Positions 26,217 to 34,163 of a DNA stretch of 64,000 bases are shown in pieces. Each line of letters opens with the position of its first letter. Position 1 is the first letter of the stretch. The stretch covers positions 1 through 64,000 of the forward strand of contig NZ_VTUZ01000032.1 in the NCBI RefSeq assembly GCF_008369935.1, read 5' to 3'. Under the pieces are notes generated by a model. It made no database searches. It had not been told where the DNA came from and saw only the letters and a program-made list of their open reading frames with translations. Both the position numbers and the translations under genes were made by a program. This stretch comes from Paraburkholderia panacisoli. GTDB taxonomy: Bacteria > Pseudomonadota > Gammaproteobacteria > Burkholderiales > Burkholderiaceae.

Positions 26217-27053
26217 TCAGCGCCGCGTCGAAGGCGACCGGGACAAGCTCGGGCACGCTGACACGGCGGACTTGTCCTCGATCGCCGCGACGAATCGAGC
26301 AATGACCCGCGCCACTTCCACCGGCGCCTCCAGCGGCGACAAGTGTCCCGTTCCGGGCAGAATGTGCATCGCCGCGTGCGGAATGCGGGGCAGCAGTTCC
26401 GCCTGCAGCGTTTCGACGCGATCCACCTGGTCAAGCTCGCCGGAGATGACGATGGTCGGCGCGTCGATCGACGCCACCGCCGCGGTAATGTCTTCGCGCA
26501 TGGCCACGTTTGGCCACGCCGCCTTCGCCTGCGGTGCGGCCTTCAGGCTGTCCTCGATGACTTGCTCGCGGCGAGCCGCGTCGAGCGGTTTTGCGGTCAG
26601 GACGTGATCGATAACAAATTCGACCGATTCGCGTGATTGATACGCGCCGGTCAACGTCGCGCGTTGCTCGTCGGAGAGGAGCATCGGCGACGGAGGCGAT
26701 GGTGCGACGAGCACCAGGCCTTCGAGTCCGCTCGGCCGACGCGATGCGATGAGTTGCGCAACCTTGCCACCCATCGAATGGCCGACCAGAACGTAGCGCT
26801 GCAGGCCGAGCGTCTCGACGACGCCCTCGGCGTCGCCGGCAAGATCGGCTATGCGGTAGCCGTCGGCGGGTGCCTCGGAATCGCCCCAGCCGCGGTGATC
26901 GGTGGCAACGATTCGATACCGGTCGGACAATTCGCTTGCTACCCCGTCCCATGTACGCGACGAGCCGCCGTAGTAGTGCAGGAATACCAGCGCCAACTCG
27001 CCGGTGCCCCGCTGCGTGACGTGAATCTGCGTACCGTTTGATCTGATTTCCAT
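26217..27053 (-). CDS. Alpha/beta-hydrolase fold protein
   Basis: A 278-residue hydrolase. The catalytic triad is visible: Ser93 in GHSMGG, Asp208 in SGELDQVD and His237 in GTGHLSPLEAP. The oxyanion region HYYGGSSRTW lies near residues 26-35. The sequence resembles pimeloyl-ACP esterase-like, haloperoxidase-like and ring-fission hydrolases; substrate is unknown. It is divergent from the LysR gene at 27167, and the 113-bp shared region contains a 19-bp palindrome, so the LysR protein probably controls it. Confidence 0.88.
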   Translation of the reverse strand: MEIRSNGTQIHVTQRGTGELALVFLHYYGGSSRTWDGVASELSDRYRIVATDHRGWGDSEAPADGYRIADLAGDAEGVVETLGLQRYVLVGHSMGGKVAQLIASRRPSGLEGLVLVAPSPPSPMLLSDEQRATLTGAYQSRESVEFVIDHVLTAKPLDAARREQVIEDSLKAAPQAKAAWPNVAMREDITAAVASIDAPTIVISGELDQVDRVETLQAELLPRIPHAAMHILPGTGHLSPLEAPVEVARVIARFVAAIEDKSAVSACPSLSRSPSTRR

Positions 27054-27135
27054 TTCCGTGCCCTTCTTCGTCAGGTAGTGTCTGAATAGTAAATTCAGGT
27101 CCTCAGTTTGATAATTCTCAGATTGGTGTATTCAG

Positions 27136-27154
27136 TCGATAATCCAGTTATCGA
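27136..27154. promoter_or_regulatory. Palindrome in divergent hydrolase/LysR promoter region
   Basis: TCGATAA-TCCAG-TTATCGA is a perfect 7-bp dyad just upstream of the LysR start codon. The ATAA/TTAT arms suit a LysR-type autoregulatory site. Binding is inferred from position. Confidence 0.5.
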
Positions 27155-27166
27155 ATCGGAGGGCAA

Positions 27167-28084
27167 ATGGACCGACTGACAAGCCTCGGCGTATTCATCG
27201 CCGCTGTCGAGGAAGGCAGCTTTGCAGCGGCCGCACGCCGCTTCGGGCTATCGGCGGCGATGGCTGGCAAGCACGTGAGCGCAATCGAGGCCGAACTGAA
27301 TACGCGACTGCTCCAGCGCACTACGCGGCGCCTGAACCTGACTGATGCCGGCCAGACCTACTATGAGCGCTGTAAGCGAATTCTCGAAGCGTTCGACGAA
27401 GCGAACCGGGAGGCGAACGATTCGCAAGGCACGGCGCGCGGTGTGCTGCGGGTCGCGGCGCCGGTCACGTTCGGCGCAATGCACCTAGGCGACGTTGTTG
27501 CGCGTTACCTGGAGGAACATCCGCACGTTAACGTGGAAGTACTGCTGGGTGACCGCTATGTCGACCTCATCGATGCGGGCGTTGACGTCGCAATCCGGAT
27601 CGGACGGCTGCAGGACCCGGGACTGGTGACCCGCAGGCTTGCGCCGTGCCGAATGGTCGTGTGTGCGTCTCCCGTATACCTTGAGCGCCATGGAACGCCG
27701 CGCAAGCCCGAAGACTTACGACGCGCGCAGCGACTTGCCTTCAGCGAAGCCGTATCGGCCGGCGACTGGACTTTGCTCGATGCGAGAAACCGCGCGCACG
27801 TCATCGACGGACCATGCCGGATGGCAGCCAACAATACGCAAATGCTTCTTGCCGCCGCGCTCGCCGGCGCGGGCATCGCGTACGGTCCGACATTCGTGTT
27901 CGGCGAGCACCTCCGACGGGGTGAACTTGTGGCGCTGCTGCCGGCCTATCGCGCGGCTGATCTGGCGATTCAAGCGGTTTATCCAAGCGCGCAGCGCATA
28001 CCGCTCAAAGTGCGCCGGTTCGTCGATTACCTTGCCGAGACGTTTAGTAGTGAACCGCCTTGGGACCGGAAGGTAAGGCTTTAA
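27167..28084 (+). CDS. LysR-family transcriptional regulator
   Basis: A 305-residue LTTR. The N-terminal HTH is standard (SFAAAARRFGLSAAMAGKHVSAIEAELNTRLLQRTTRRLNLT), followed by the periplasmic-binding-like effector domain from about residue 90 (ARGVLRVAAPVTFGAMHL). The ATG follows GGAGGGCAA. Its divergent arrangement with the hydrolase at 26217 is the classical LTTR layout, suggesting it activates that gene in response to a small ligand. Confidence 0.92.
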   Translation: MDRLTSLGVFIAAVEEGSFAAAARRFGLSAAMAGKHVSAIEAELNTRLLQRTTRRLNLTDAGQTYYERCKRILEAFDEANREANDSQGTARGVLRVAAPVTFGAMHLGDVVARYLEEHPHVNVEVLLGDRYVDLIDAGVDVAIRIGRLQDPGLVTRRLAPCRMVVCASPVYLERHGTPRKPEDLRRAQRLAFSEAVSAGDWTLLDARNRAHVIDGPCRMAANNTQMLLAAALAGAGIAYGPTFVFGEHLRRGELVALLPAYRAADLAIQAVYPSAQRIPLKVRRFVDYLAETFSSEPPWDRKVRL

Positions 28085-28245
28085 AAGAGCGGCTGTACGG
28101 GTTTTTATTGTGAGGAGCCTCGCGTAAACGAACAAGAACGCGCTACATTAACGGTTTTCTGCTTCTGCCCCCGCACTGCCATTAGTCCCCTTCGCCGCAA
28201 GGGCCAATGGGGTGGCAGCTGCCCCCGGCGGATTCAACCGGTGGA

Positions 28246-29201
28246 TGCAACACACTTAAAGGCCAGTTCAAAAAGAGCCCGGAGGGGCTGTTTACTTTCC
28301 GACGAAACGGTTAACCTTGGATGCCTGAACAACGGGTCAAGGAATGCCGGCACCTATCATCGATGACGAACTGTGGGCACTGATCGAACCGCTACTTCCG
28401 CGGCCCAAACCGCGACGCAAGCGATACCCGGGACGCCTGCCGGTCTCGGACCGTGCCGCACTCAATGGCATCCTGCTCGTGCTGAAGACAGGGATGCGAT
28501 GGAACCATCTGCCGACCCGGTTGGGCTTCGGCTCTGGAGCGACGTGCTGGCGTCGGTTGCACGACTGGCAGCAGGCCGGAGTGTGGGGCAGGCTGCACGG
28601 GTTGCTGCTCGACAGGCTGCGCGAATCTGGCCAGCTCGATTTCTCATATGCGGCTGTCGATTCATCGTCCGTGCGAGCCGTTGGGGCGGGCCAAAAACTG
28701 GGCCAAACCCCACCGATCGCGCACGACCAGGGTCCAAACACCATGTCCTCGTAGACGCGAACGGCGTTCCTGTCGGCGTGATCCTGACCGGTGCGAACCG
28801 TAACGATGTCACGCAACTGCTGCCGCTGGTCGACGCGATACCGCCGATTCGCGGCACTCGCGGCCGACCGCTTCGCAAGCCCAAGGTCATCTACGCCGAC
28901 CGGGGCTACGACTCCGACTCGCATCGCCGCCGCCTTCGCGAGCGCGGCATCAGACCGGTCATCGCCAGGCGACGCACCGAACACGGCAGCGGCCTCGGCA
29001 AATTCCGTTGGGTTGTCGAACGGACTCATTCGTGGCTCCATGGTTTCCGTCGTCTTCGCATTCGCTTCGAACGCCGATCTGACATTCACGAGGCATTCCT
29101 CAAACTAGCCTGCTCGCTCGTCTGCTGGAACATCTTCACCCGAACTCAGAGGCCTTTTTGAACTGGCCTCTTAAGACTGCGCAAGCAGTGGGAGTGTTGC
29201 A
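28246..29201. mobile_element. IS5/IS427 element nested in the end of an IS30-like relic
   Basis: The IS5-type element spans 28259-29170 (912 bp). Its imperfect terminal inverted repeats are AAGGCCAGTTCAAAAAG (28259-28275) and its complement ending GAACTGGCCTC (29154-29170), 16 of 17 bases matching. TTA flanks both sides (28256-28258 and 29171-29173) as a short target duplication. Outside it lie TGCAACAC (28246-28253) and GTGTTGCA (29194-29201), which look like the ends of an older IS30-like element whose transposase relic starts at 29203. Confidence 0.8.
28344..29161 (+). CDS. IS5-family (IS427 group) transposase, two frames joined by a probable -1 frameshift
   Basis: Frame one (28344-28754) encodes the N-terminal DUF4096-like part PAPIIDDELWALIEPLLPRP and the first catalytic Asp (AAVDSSSVRAVGAG). 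A run of five A after GGGCC, at about 28690-28700, allows a -1 shift into the second frame. The second frame continues KTGPNPTDRARPGSKHHVL, then the second Asp (YADRGYDSD) and the Glu (VVERTHSWLHGF). Joined, it makes a full DDE transposase. This two-frame layout is normal for IS427-group elements, so the gene is probably functional. Confidence 0.85.
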
Positions 29202-29202
29202 G

Positions 29203-29300
29203 ATGAAACAGCGACGCCAGATTTATTACAGCGAGGCGCAGAAGTGCTGATGTGGGAACGTTGACGGAAGGGAGAGTCTCTCGCCGTTTAGCGGGAGTCG
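29203..29300 (+). pseudogene. IS30-family transposase N-terminal relic
   Basis: ATG at 29203 starts MKQRRQIYYSEAQK, a typical IS30-family N-terminus. After a frameshift it continues as LMWER-RKGESL, then loses resemblance. Only about 30 codons survive. It is the target into which the IS5 element at 28259 appears to have inserted. Confidence 0.55.
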
Positions 29301-29767
29301 TCCATCACATCACAACCCTCAATATGATGATCATCGTCGACGTTAACCGGTCATGACCGTTGCACTTATCGAGTATTACCTGCGGCGACACCACTCAGGC
29401 GATCAGTAGCAGCCAGCCGACGGCATCAAGGGGCTGTTTCCTGGTCGGCGTGCCGTGCCAGCGGGGCGTAGCGAATATGCCGACAGGGCTGATGTTGAAG
29501 GTCCATCACCCGCTATAGTTGTCTGTGATCCAACTACCTGGGGCGGGTGCGACGGTAATGCTTGTGGTTTCGGTGCATTTGCATTGCGGTGAAGTTTGCG
29601 TGTCTGTGGCAGCAGGCTCGACTGGTTTAGACTGCTGTCTATCTCTGGGTCAACCGTGGCTTATCCTCGGGAATAAGGTTGGAAACGTGATCCAGGACTG
29701 AAATGTCCGGTGGCTCCGACCTGGAATTCCGGCCACCATTTTTGCTGTTCAGGGAAGAGATTCCTCC
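29301..29767. other. Non-coding stretch upstream of LysR gene
   Basis: I see no supported gene here. A 60-codon open frame at 29519-29701 has no family resemblance or ribosome-binding site. The last 60 bp should hold the promoter of the LysR gene at 29768. Confidence 0.5.
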
Positions 29768-30676
29768 ATGGAATATGTCGAAAGCCTGCGCGTTTTCCGG
29801 TCGGTGGTCGAATTGAAGAGTTTCACACGAGCGGCGGATATGCATGGACTGACCCGGCCGGCAGTGTCGCGCGCAATAGCGGGGCTGGAAGGGCGGATGG
29901 GATGCCGGCTGCTAAACCGAACCACTCGACAGCTCTCACTCACCGAAGCCGCGGAGCGATTCTACGAAGGCTGCGTGCGCATCCTCGACGATCTGGATGC
30001 GCTCGAAGCGGACGTAGCAAACCAGACGCGGGAAGCGGGCGGCGTTTTGCGTCTTGTCGCCCATACGACGGCAACGATAAACCGGCTGGTTCCCCTGATT
30101 GCCGGATTCAAGCGAGCCCACCCGAAAGTCGCGCTCGATGTAACACTGACGGAGCGGCCCGTTGACCTGGTGGCTGACGGGTATGACCTTGGCATCGTGG
30201 TTCCCTACATGGTGACGAACGAGACGACCGTTGTACGCCTGCTCGAACGAATTCCGGTTGTCATCGTCGCGACGCCGGAGTATCTGCAATCCTCCTCCAT
30301 ACCGCGACACCCAGCGGAATTGGCCGATCATCATTTTGTGCTGATGTCGCCATCGATTCGTCGCGTCAGCATCGACTTTCGGAATGGGGAGAAAGAGCTG
30401 AGCGTACCGCGTCGTTTCGATATTTCGTCGAACAGCCCTGCTTTCAACTGCGAAATGGTGTTGCAGGGTTTCGGAATCGGTGTCGTGCCCCAAGACCTTG
30501 TCGACAAAGAATTGGCTTCGGGAAAGCTCGTTCGGCTACTCAGCGATTTCCAGCTCATCGACGACAGCATCGAAATCCGGCTCGCTTACAGCAACCGGAT
30601 ACTGCTGCCTGCCAAGGTGCGCGCATTTATCGACTATGCGGCCGCCTTTTTTGGGGCTCTCGCGACATCGCGCTAG
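29768..30676 (+). CDS. LysR-family transcriptional regulator (second)
   Basis: A 302-residue LTTR. The HTH reads SFTRAADMHGLTRPAVSRAIAGLEGRMGCRLLNRTTRQLSLT, followed by the effector-binding domain from about residue 90 (AGGVLRLVAHTTATINRLVP). It belongs to the same general LTTR branch as the 27167 protein but is not a recent copy. It stands alone upstream of the MarR-efflux operon in the same direction, with 110 bp between. Its target is unclear; the efflux genes downstream are one possibility. Confidence 0.92.
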   Translation: MEYVESLRVFRSVVELKSFTRAADMHGLTRPAVSRAIAGLEGRMGCRLLNRTTRQLSLTEAAERFYEGCVRILDDLDALEADVANQTREAGGVLRLVAHTTATINRLVPLIAGFKRAHPKVALDVTLTERPVDLVADGYDLGIVVPYMVTNETTVVRLLERIPVVIVATPEYLQSSSIPRHPAELADHHFVLMSPSIRRVSIDFRNGEKELSVPRRFDISSNSPAFNCEMVLQGFGIGVVPQDLVDKELASGKLVRLLSDFQLIDDSIEIRLAYSNRILLPAKVRAFIDYAAAFFGALATSR

Positions 30677-30695
30677 TTCGGCATCCCACGCCGAA
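30677..30695 (+). terminator. Short hairpin after LysR gene
   Basis: TTCGGC-ATCCCAC-GCCGAA begins immediately after the LysR stop codon. The stem is six perfect base pairs with a seven-base loop and no U-tract. It may end or stabilise the LysR transcript. Confidence 0.35.
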
Positions 30696-30786
30696 TTCCC
30701 GACGTTCCCCGGGTAATTGGTGCGCAAAACGACAACAAACTGATCCCCCGCCCTGCATCGCTCCCCAGCGGTCGCTGCATTAATCT

Positions 30787-30798
30787 GTGCGTATGCAC
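30787..30798. promoter_or_regulatory. Candidate MarR operator overlapping its own start
   Basis: GTGCGTATGCAC is a near-palindrome (arms GTGC/GCAC) overlapping the MarR start codon at 30793. It matches the perfect site GTGCATATGCAC in front of the efflux genes (31290-31301) at 11 of 12 positions. This suggests the regulator represses itself and the efflux operon. Confidence 0.5.
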
Positions 30799-31227
30799 TC
30801 AAATAATCGCCAGAGCGACTACTGTTTCGCCCTCCGTCAGGCCTCCCGGCACATTTCGAAACTTTACGAGCGTCATTTTTCCGAGGCCGGCATCACGCCC
30901 ACGCAGTTCAGCATTCTGAGGATGCTGGGCGGCGGTTCGGGTTTGACGATGGCAGAACTAGCCAAGGCGATGGTGATGGACAGGACAACTCTGGTGCGGG
31001 CACTTCAACCCTTGTTCCGGCGCGGTTTCGTAGCAGTTTCCAGCGAAGGGCAGAGCAATCGGCGACTACGGGTCGTACTCACGAGCCCAGGGTGGACGAA
31101 GCTCGACGACGCAGCCGCTCACTGGGCAGCTGCGCAGGCCAGCTTTGAACGCAGCTTTGGGCCGCAACAGGCCGCGCATCTGCAAAGCGAGCTGTTTCGT
31201 ATGACGAGCGCCGTGTCCGATAGGTAA
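30793..31227 (+). CDS. MarR-family regulator of the efflux operon
   Basis: A 144-residue MarR protein. The winged HTH is visible (GLTMAELAKAMVMDRTTLVRALQPLFRRGFVAVSSEGQSNRRLRVVLT). The ATG at 30793 is preferred to the GTG two codons earlier. It lies 116 bp before a tripartite efflux operon in the same direction. Palindromes of the form GTGC(A/G)TATGCAC occur both at its own start and before the efflux genes, matching the known logic of EmrR- and FarR-type repressors of EmrAB pumps. Confidence 0.9.
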   Translation: MHSNNRQSDYCFALRQASRHISKLYERHFSEAGITPTQFSILRMLGGGSGLTMAELAKAMVMDRTTLVRALQPLFRRGFVAVSSEGQSNRRLRVVLTSPGWTKLDDAAAHWAAAQASFERSFGPQQAAHLQSELFRMTSAVSDR

Positions 31228-31256
31228 CCCCAATGAAACAAACCCGTGCACTTCGG

Positions 31257-31301
31257 TGCATTGATGCATAAACATCCGAACGTTATCGTGTGCATATGCA
31301 C
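31257..31301. promoter_or_regulatory. Operator-like palindromes in front of the efflux operon
   Basis: TGCATTGATGCA (31257-31268) and GTGCATATGCAC (31290-31301) are both perfect dyads with TGCA cores. A further GTGCACTTCGGTGCA precedes them at about 31246. They lie 43-87 bp before the efflux start at 31344, where a repressor would act. The second matches the site at the MarR start at 11 of 12 positions. Confidence 0.6.
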
Positions 31302-31343
31302 TTTAAGAAATGCAAACGCAAGTTGCCCAGGAGGGAGAAGCAA

Positions 31344-32864
31344 ATGGAAGCCATGACGAATCACTACAGACCTAAGCCGCGCGCAAGCGCATGGGCGGCC
31401 TCGATAGCAGCGGCGGTGGCTACGCTCGGTATAGCCGGATGTGTCAACTACGCTGGCATCAAGAGCGATAAGCAGATTGCACCGCCCAGCGCGTACGAGA
31501 CGAAGCAGAGCTTGCCCGCCGAGGGCGGCCAGTGGCCGGCAATGGATTGGGCCAACCAGTTCGGCGATCCACAGTTGCGCAAGCTGATCGACGAGGCGCT
31601 GGCCGACAATCCAACGATTGACCAGGCACGCGCACGCATCGAGAAGGCGTCATCCTCCGTCGGCACGGCCAATTCCGCACTCTACCCAAAGGTGACGGGA
31701 AGCTATTCCTGGACGCGCGAACTCTATAGCGCAAATGGGTCCGCTCCACCGCCGATCAACGGCACCTGGCAGAGCGAGAACAACCTGCTCGCCAGTGCTT
31801 CGTTTGACCTCGACCTGTGGGGCAAGAATCGCGAGCATCTTCGCGGGGCGGTTTCGCAGGAAAAGGTTGTCGAAGCCGAAGCCGAGGAGGTGCGCATTAC
31901 GCTGGCCGCATCGGTTGCCAGCACCTATAACCAGCTTGCGCGGCTCTATGTGTTGCGTGATATCGAGGTCCGCGAAGTCAAGAATCGCGAGGACATCGGG
32001 CGAATCACGGATGGGCGCGTTGGCGCGGGTCTCGATACCAACGTGGAGCGGCAAACCGCCTATGGCGAGACCGCGACGAGCCGCTCCAGCGTCAGCGAAC
32101 TCGACGGACAGATCACGACCGTGCGCTATCAGCTGGGCGCCCTGCTTGGCGGAGGGCCGGACCGCGGCCTCAAGATCGCCAATCCATCTCTGGGAGAGGG
32201 GGCGAGCATCGCGCTTCCCGACAACCTTCCCGCGGATCTGATTTCGAGGCGCCCGGACATCGTTTCGGCGTACTGGCAAGTCGATGCGGCCATCCACGAC
32301 GTGAAGGAAAAGAAGGCCGAGTTCTATCCCGACATCAATCTTTCCGCAGCAGCGGGACTGGACGCGTTTGGCTGGGGGAAATTCCTGACGGCCGGGAGCG
32401 GGCAACTTCAGGCCGGCCCCGCGATTCATCTCCCCATCTTCGATGCCGGTGAACTGCGTGCCGAATTGAAGGGCCGCTATGCGGACTTCGATTACGACGT
32501 CGCAACTTACAACCAGACGTTGATTAACGCCTTATCGGATGTTGCCACGCAGGTCACGCAGATCCACTCGGCCGACCATCAACTGGTCGACGCGCAGCAG
32601 GCACTGGACGCGCAATCCAAAGCGTATCAATTGGCGCTTACGCGATACAAGGCTGGCTTGAATCAGCAACTTCAGGTGCTGAACGCGGATGACAACCGCC
32701 TCGCAGCCGAGACTGCCGTCGTGAACCTCGAAATGGACCGCCGCACCATGCAGATCGGGCTGATCAAGGCACTAGGTGGTGGATTCGATGCTTCGCGCGC
32801 CGGCCTTGCAGCGAATGGGGAGACACCGATTCCTGTGGCATCCGGCGGCACGGAAACTCACTGA
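31344..32864 (+). CDS. Outer-membrane efflux lipoprotein (OMF, NodT/OprM-like)
   Basis: A 506-residue TolC-family channel. The N-terminus has a lipoprotein signal ending in the lipobox GIAGC, so it is anchored as a lipoprotein. Two OEP repeats follow, each with long helices and strand segments (ASFDLDLWGKNREHLRGA and AGPAIHLPIFDAGELRAELKG). The ATG at 31344 has AGGAGG nine bases upstream. It is the first gene of an OMF-adaptor-EmrB operon. Such pumps export fusaric acid, aromatic acids or uncouplers across both membranes. Confidence 0.92.
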   Translation: MEAMTNHYRPKPRASAWAASIAAAVATLGIAGCVNYAGIKSDKQIAPPSAYETKQSLPAEGGQWPAMDWANQFGDPQLRKLIDEALADNPTIDQARARIEKASSSVGTANSALYPKVTGSYSWTRELYSANGSAPPPINGTWQSENNLLASASFDLDLWGKNREHLRGAVSQEKVVEAEAEEVRITLAASVASTYNQLARLYVLRDIEVREVKNREDIGRITDGRVGAGLDTNVERQTAYGETATSRSSVSELDGQITTVRYQLGALLGGGPDRGLKIANPSLGEGASIALPDNLPADLISRRPDIVSAYWQVDAAIHDVKEKKAEFYPDINLSAAAGLDAFGWGKFLTAGSGQLQAGPAIHLPIFDAGELRAELKGRYADFDYDVATYNQTLINALSDVATQVTQIHSADHQLVDAQQALDAQSKAYQLALTRYKAGLNQQLQVLNADDNRLAAETAVVNLEMDRRTMQIGLIKALGGGFDASRAGLAANGETPIPVASGGTETH

Positions 32865-32876
32865 ACGACCAGATCA

Positions 32877-32902
32877 GCTGTCAGGGATAACGGCCTGACA
32901 GC
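32877..32902 (+). promoter_or_regulatory. Intercistronic hairpin between outer-membrane and adaptor genes
   Basis: GCTGTCAGG-GATAACGG-CCTGACAGC is a perfect 9-bp stem with an 8-base loop in the 65-bp gap. Inside an operon it may act as a partial terminator or processing site that sets the ratio of the pump components. Confidence 0.5.
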
Positions 32903-32929
32903 GCACATCAAACTTAGTTGGAGCTACAC

Positions 32930-34090
32930 ATGAACGCACCTCAATTACAGTCGGATAAAGCGCCTGAAACGAAGCCCGGCAAACGCAAATTCCTGCTCTC
33001 GCTGCTCGTCGCTTCGCTTGCGATCGCGGGTCTTGCGTACGGCGCCTACTATTTCATCGAAGCCCGTCACCACGTGGATACCGACGACGCGTACGTCAAT
33101 GGCAACGTCGTGCAAATCACGCCGCAGATCACGGGAACCACGATCACGGTCAACGCGGACAACACGCAGATCGTCAGGAAGGGCGATCCGATCGTTCAGA
33201 TCGATCCCGCGGACGCCAGGATCGCATTGCAACAGGCCGAGGCCAATCTGGGCCAAACGGTTCGCAGAGTCCACGGCCTGTATGCCGACGATGACAGATA
33301 TCGAGCCGATATCGCCGAACGCCAGTCGGATCTTTCGAAGGCACAGGACGATCTGCGGCGCCGGCTTTCCACTGGCATGACGGGGGCCGTGTCGGACGAA
33401 GAAATCTCGCATGCGCGTGACGCCGTCAAATCGGCTCAGGCCTCGCTCGAGGCTGCCCGCCAGCAGCTTGGCGCCAATCACGCACTGACGGTCAACACGT
33501 CGGTCGAGAAGCATCCGGACGTACTGGCAAGCGCCGCCCAGGTTCGCAACGCGTACCTGGCTTATGCGCGTACGACGTTGCCGGCGCCGGTCACGGGATA
33601 TGTCGCGCAGCGTACGGTTCAGGTCGGGCAGCGCGTGTCTCCCGGGACGCCGCTGATGTCGGTGGTGCCGCTCGAACAGGTTTGGGTCGATGCCAACTTC
33701 AAGGAGTGGCAGCTTCGTCACATTCGGGTTGGACAACCTGTCGATCTGACCGCCGACGTCTACGGCTCCTCCGTCGTCTATCACGGCAAGGTGGCGGGCT
33801 TTACGCCGGGCACTGGATCGGCACTCGCGCTCTTGCCCGCGCAGAACGCGACAGGCAACTGGATCAAGGTGGTGCAGCGGCTGCCGGTGCGTATCGAGAT
33901 TCCGCCCGCGGAACTGGAAAAGCATCCGCTGCGTGTGGGTCTGTCGATGAACGTGGATGTCGACGTGAAGGACCCGGGTGGTGCGCCGCTCGGCACTGCG
34001 TCTACGTCGACCTATAAGACTGACGTCTTCGAAAAGTACGGCGACGAGGCCGATGCCGCGATTGCACGGATCATCGCTGAGAACGAATGA
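32930..34090 (+). CDS. EmrA-like HlyD-family membrane fusion (adaptor) protein
   Basis: A 386-residue adaptor. A single N-terminal membrane anchor (FLLSLLVASLAIAGLAYGAYYF) is followed by the biotinyl-lipoyl half-motif VDTDDAYVNGNVVQITPQITG, an alpha-hairpin rich in Gln and Ala, and the second lipoyl half (LPAPVTGYVAQRTVQVGQRVSPG). The ATG at 32930 has GGAG six bases upstream. It should bridge the EmrB-like pump and the lipoprotein channel encoded on either side. Confidence 0.92.
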   Translation: MNAPQLQSDKAPETKPGKRKFLLSLLVASLAIAGLAYGAYYFIEARHHVDTDDAYVNGNVVQITPQITGTTITVNADNTQIVRKGDPIVQIDPADARIALQQAEANLGQTVRRVHGLYADDDRYRADIAERQSDLSKAQDDLRRRLSTGMTGAVSDEEISHARDAVKSAQASLEAARQQLGANHALTVNTSVEKHPDVLASAAQVRNAYLAYARTTLPAPVTGYVAQRTVQVGQRVSPGTPLMSVVPLEQVWVDANFKEWQLRHIRVGQPVDLTADVYGSSVVYHGKVAGFTPGTGSALALLPAQNATGNWIKVVQRLPVRIEIPPAELEKHPLRVGLSMNVDVDVKDPGGAPLGTASTSTYKTDVFEKYGDEADAAIARIIAENE

Positions 34091-34163
34091 CCTCAGATCA
34101 TTGGCCCGCGGCACCGGAAGGACGCCGCGCCTTTCTCGCCCGACACAGGATAGCCGTATCACC

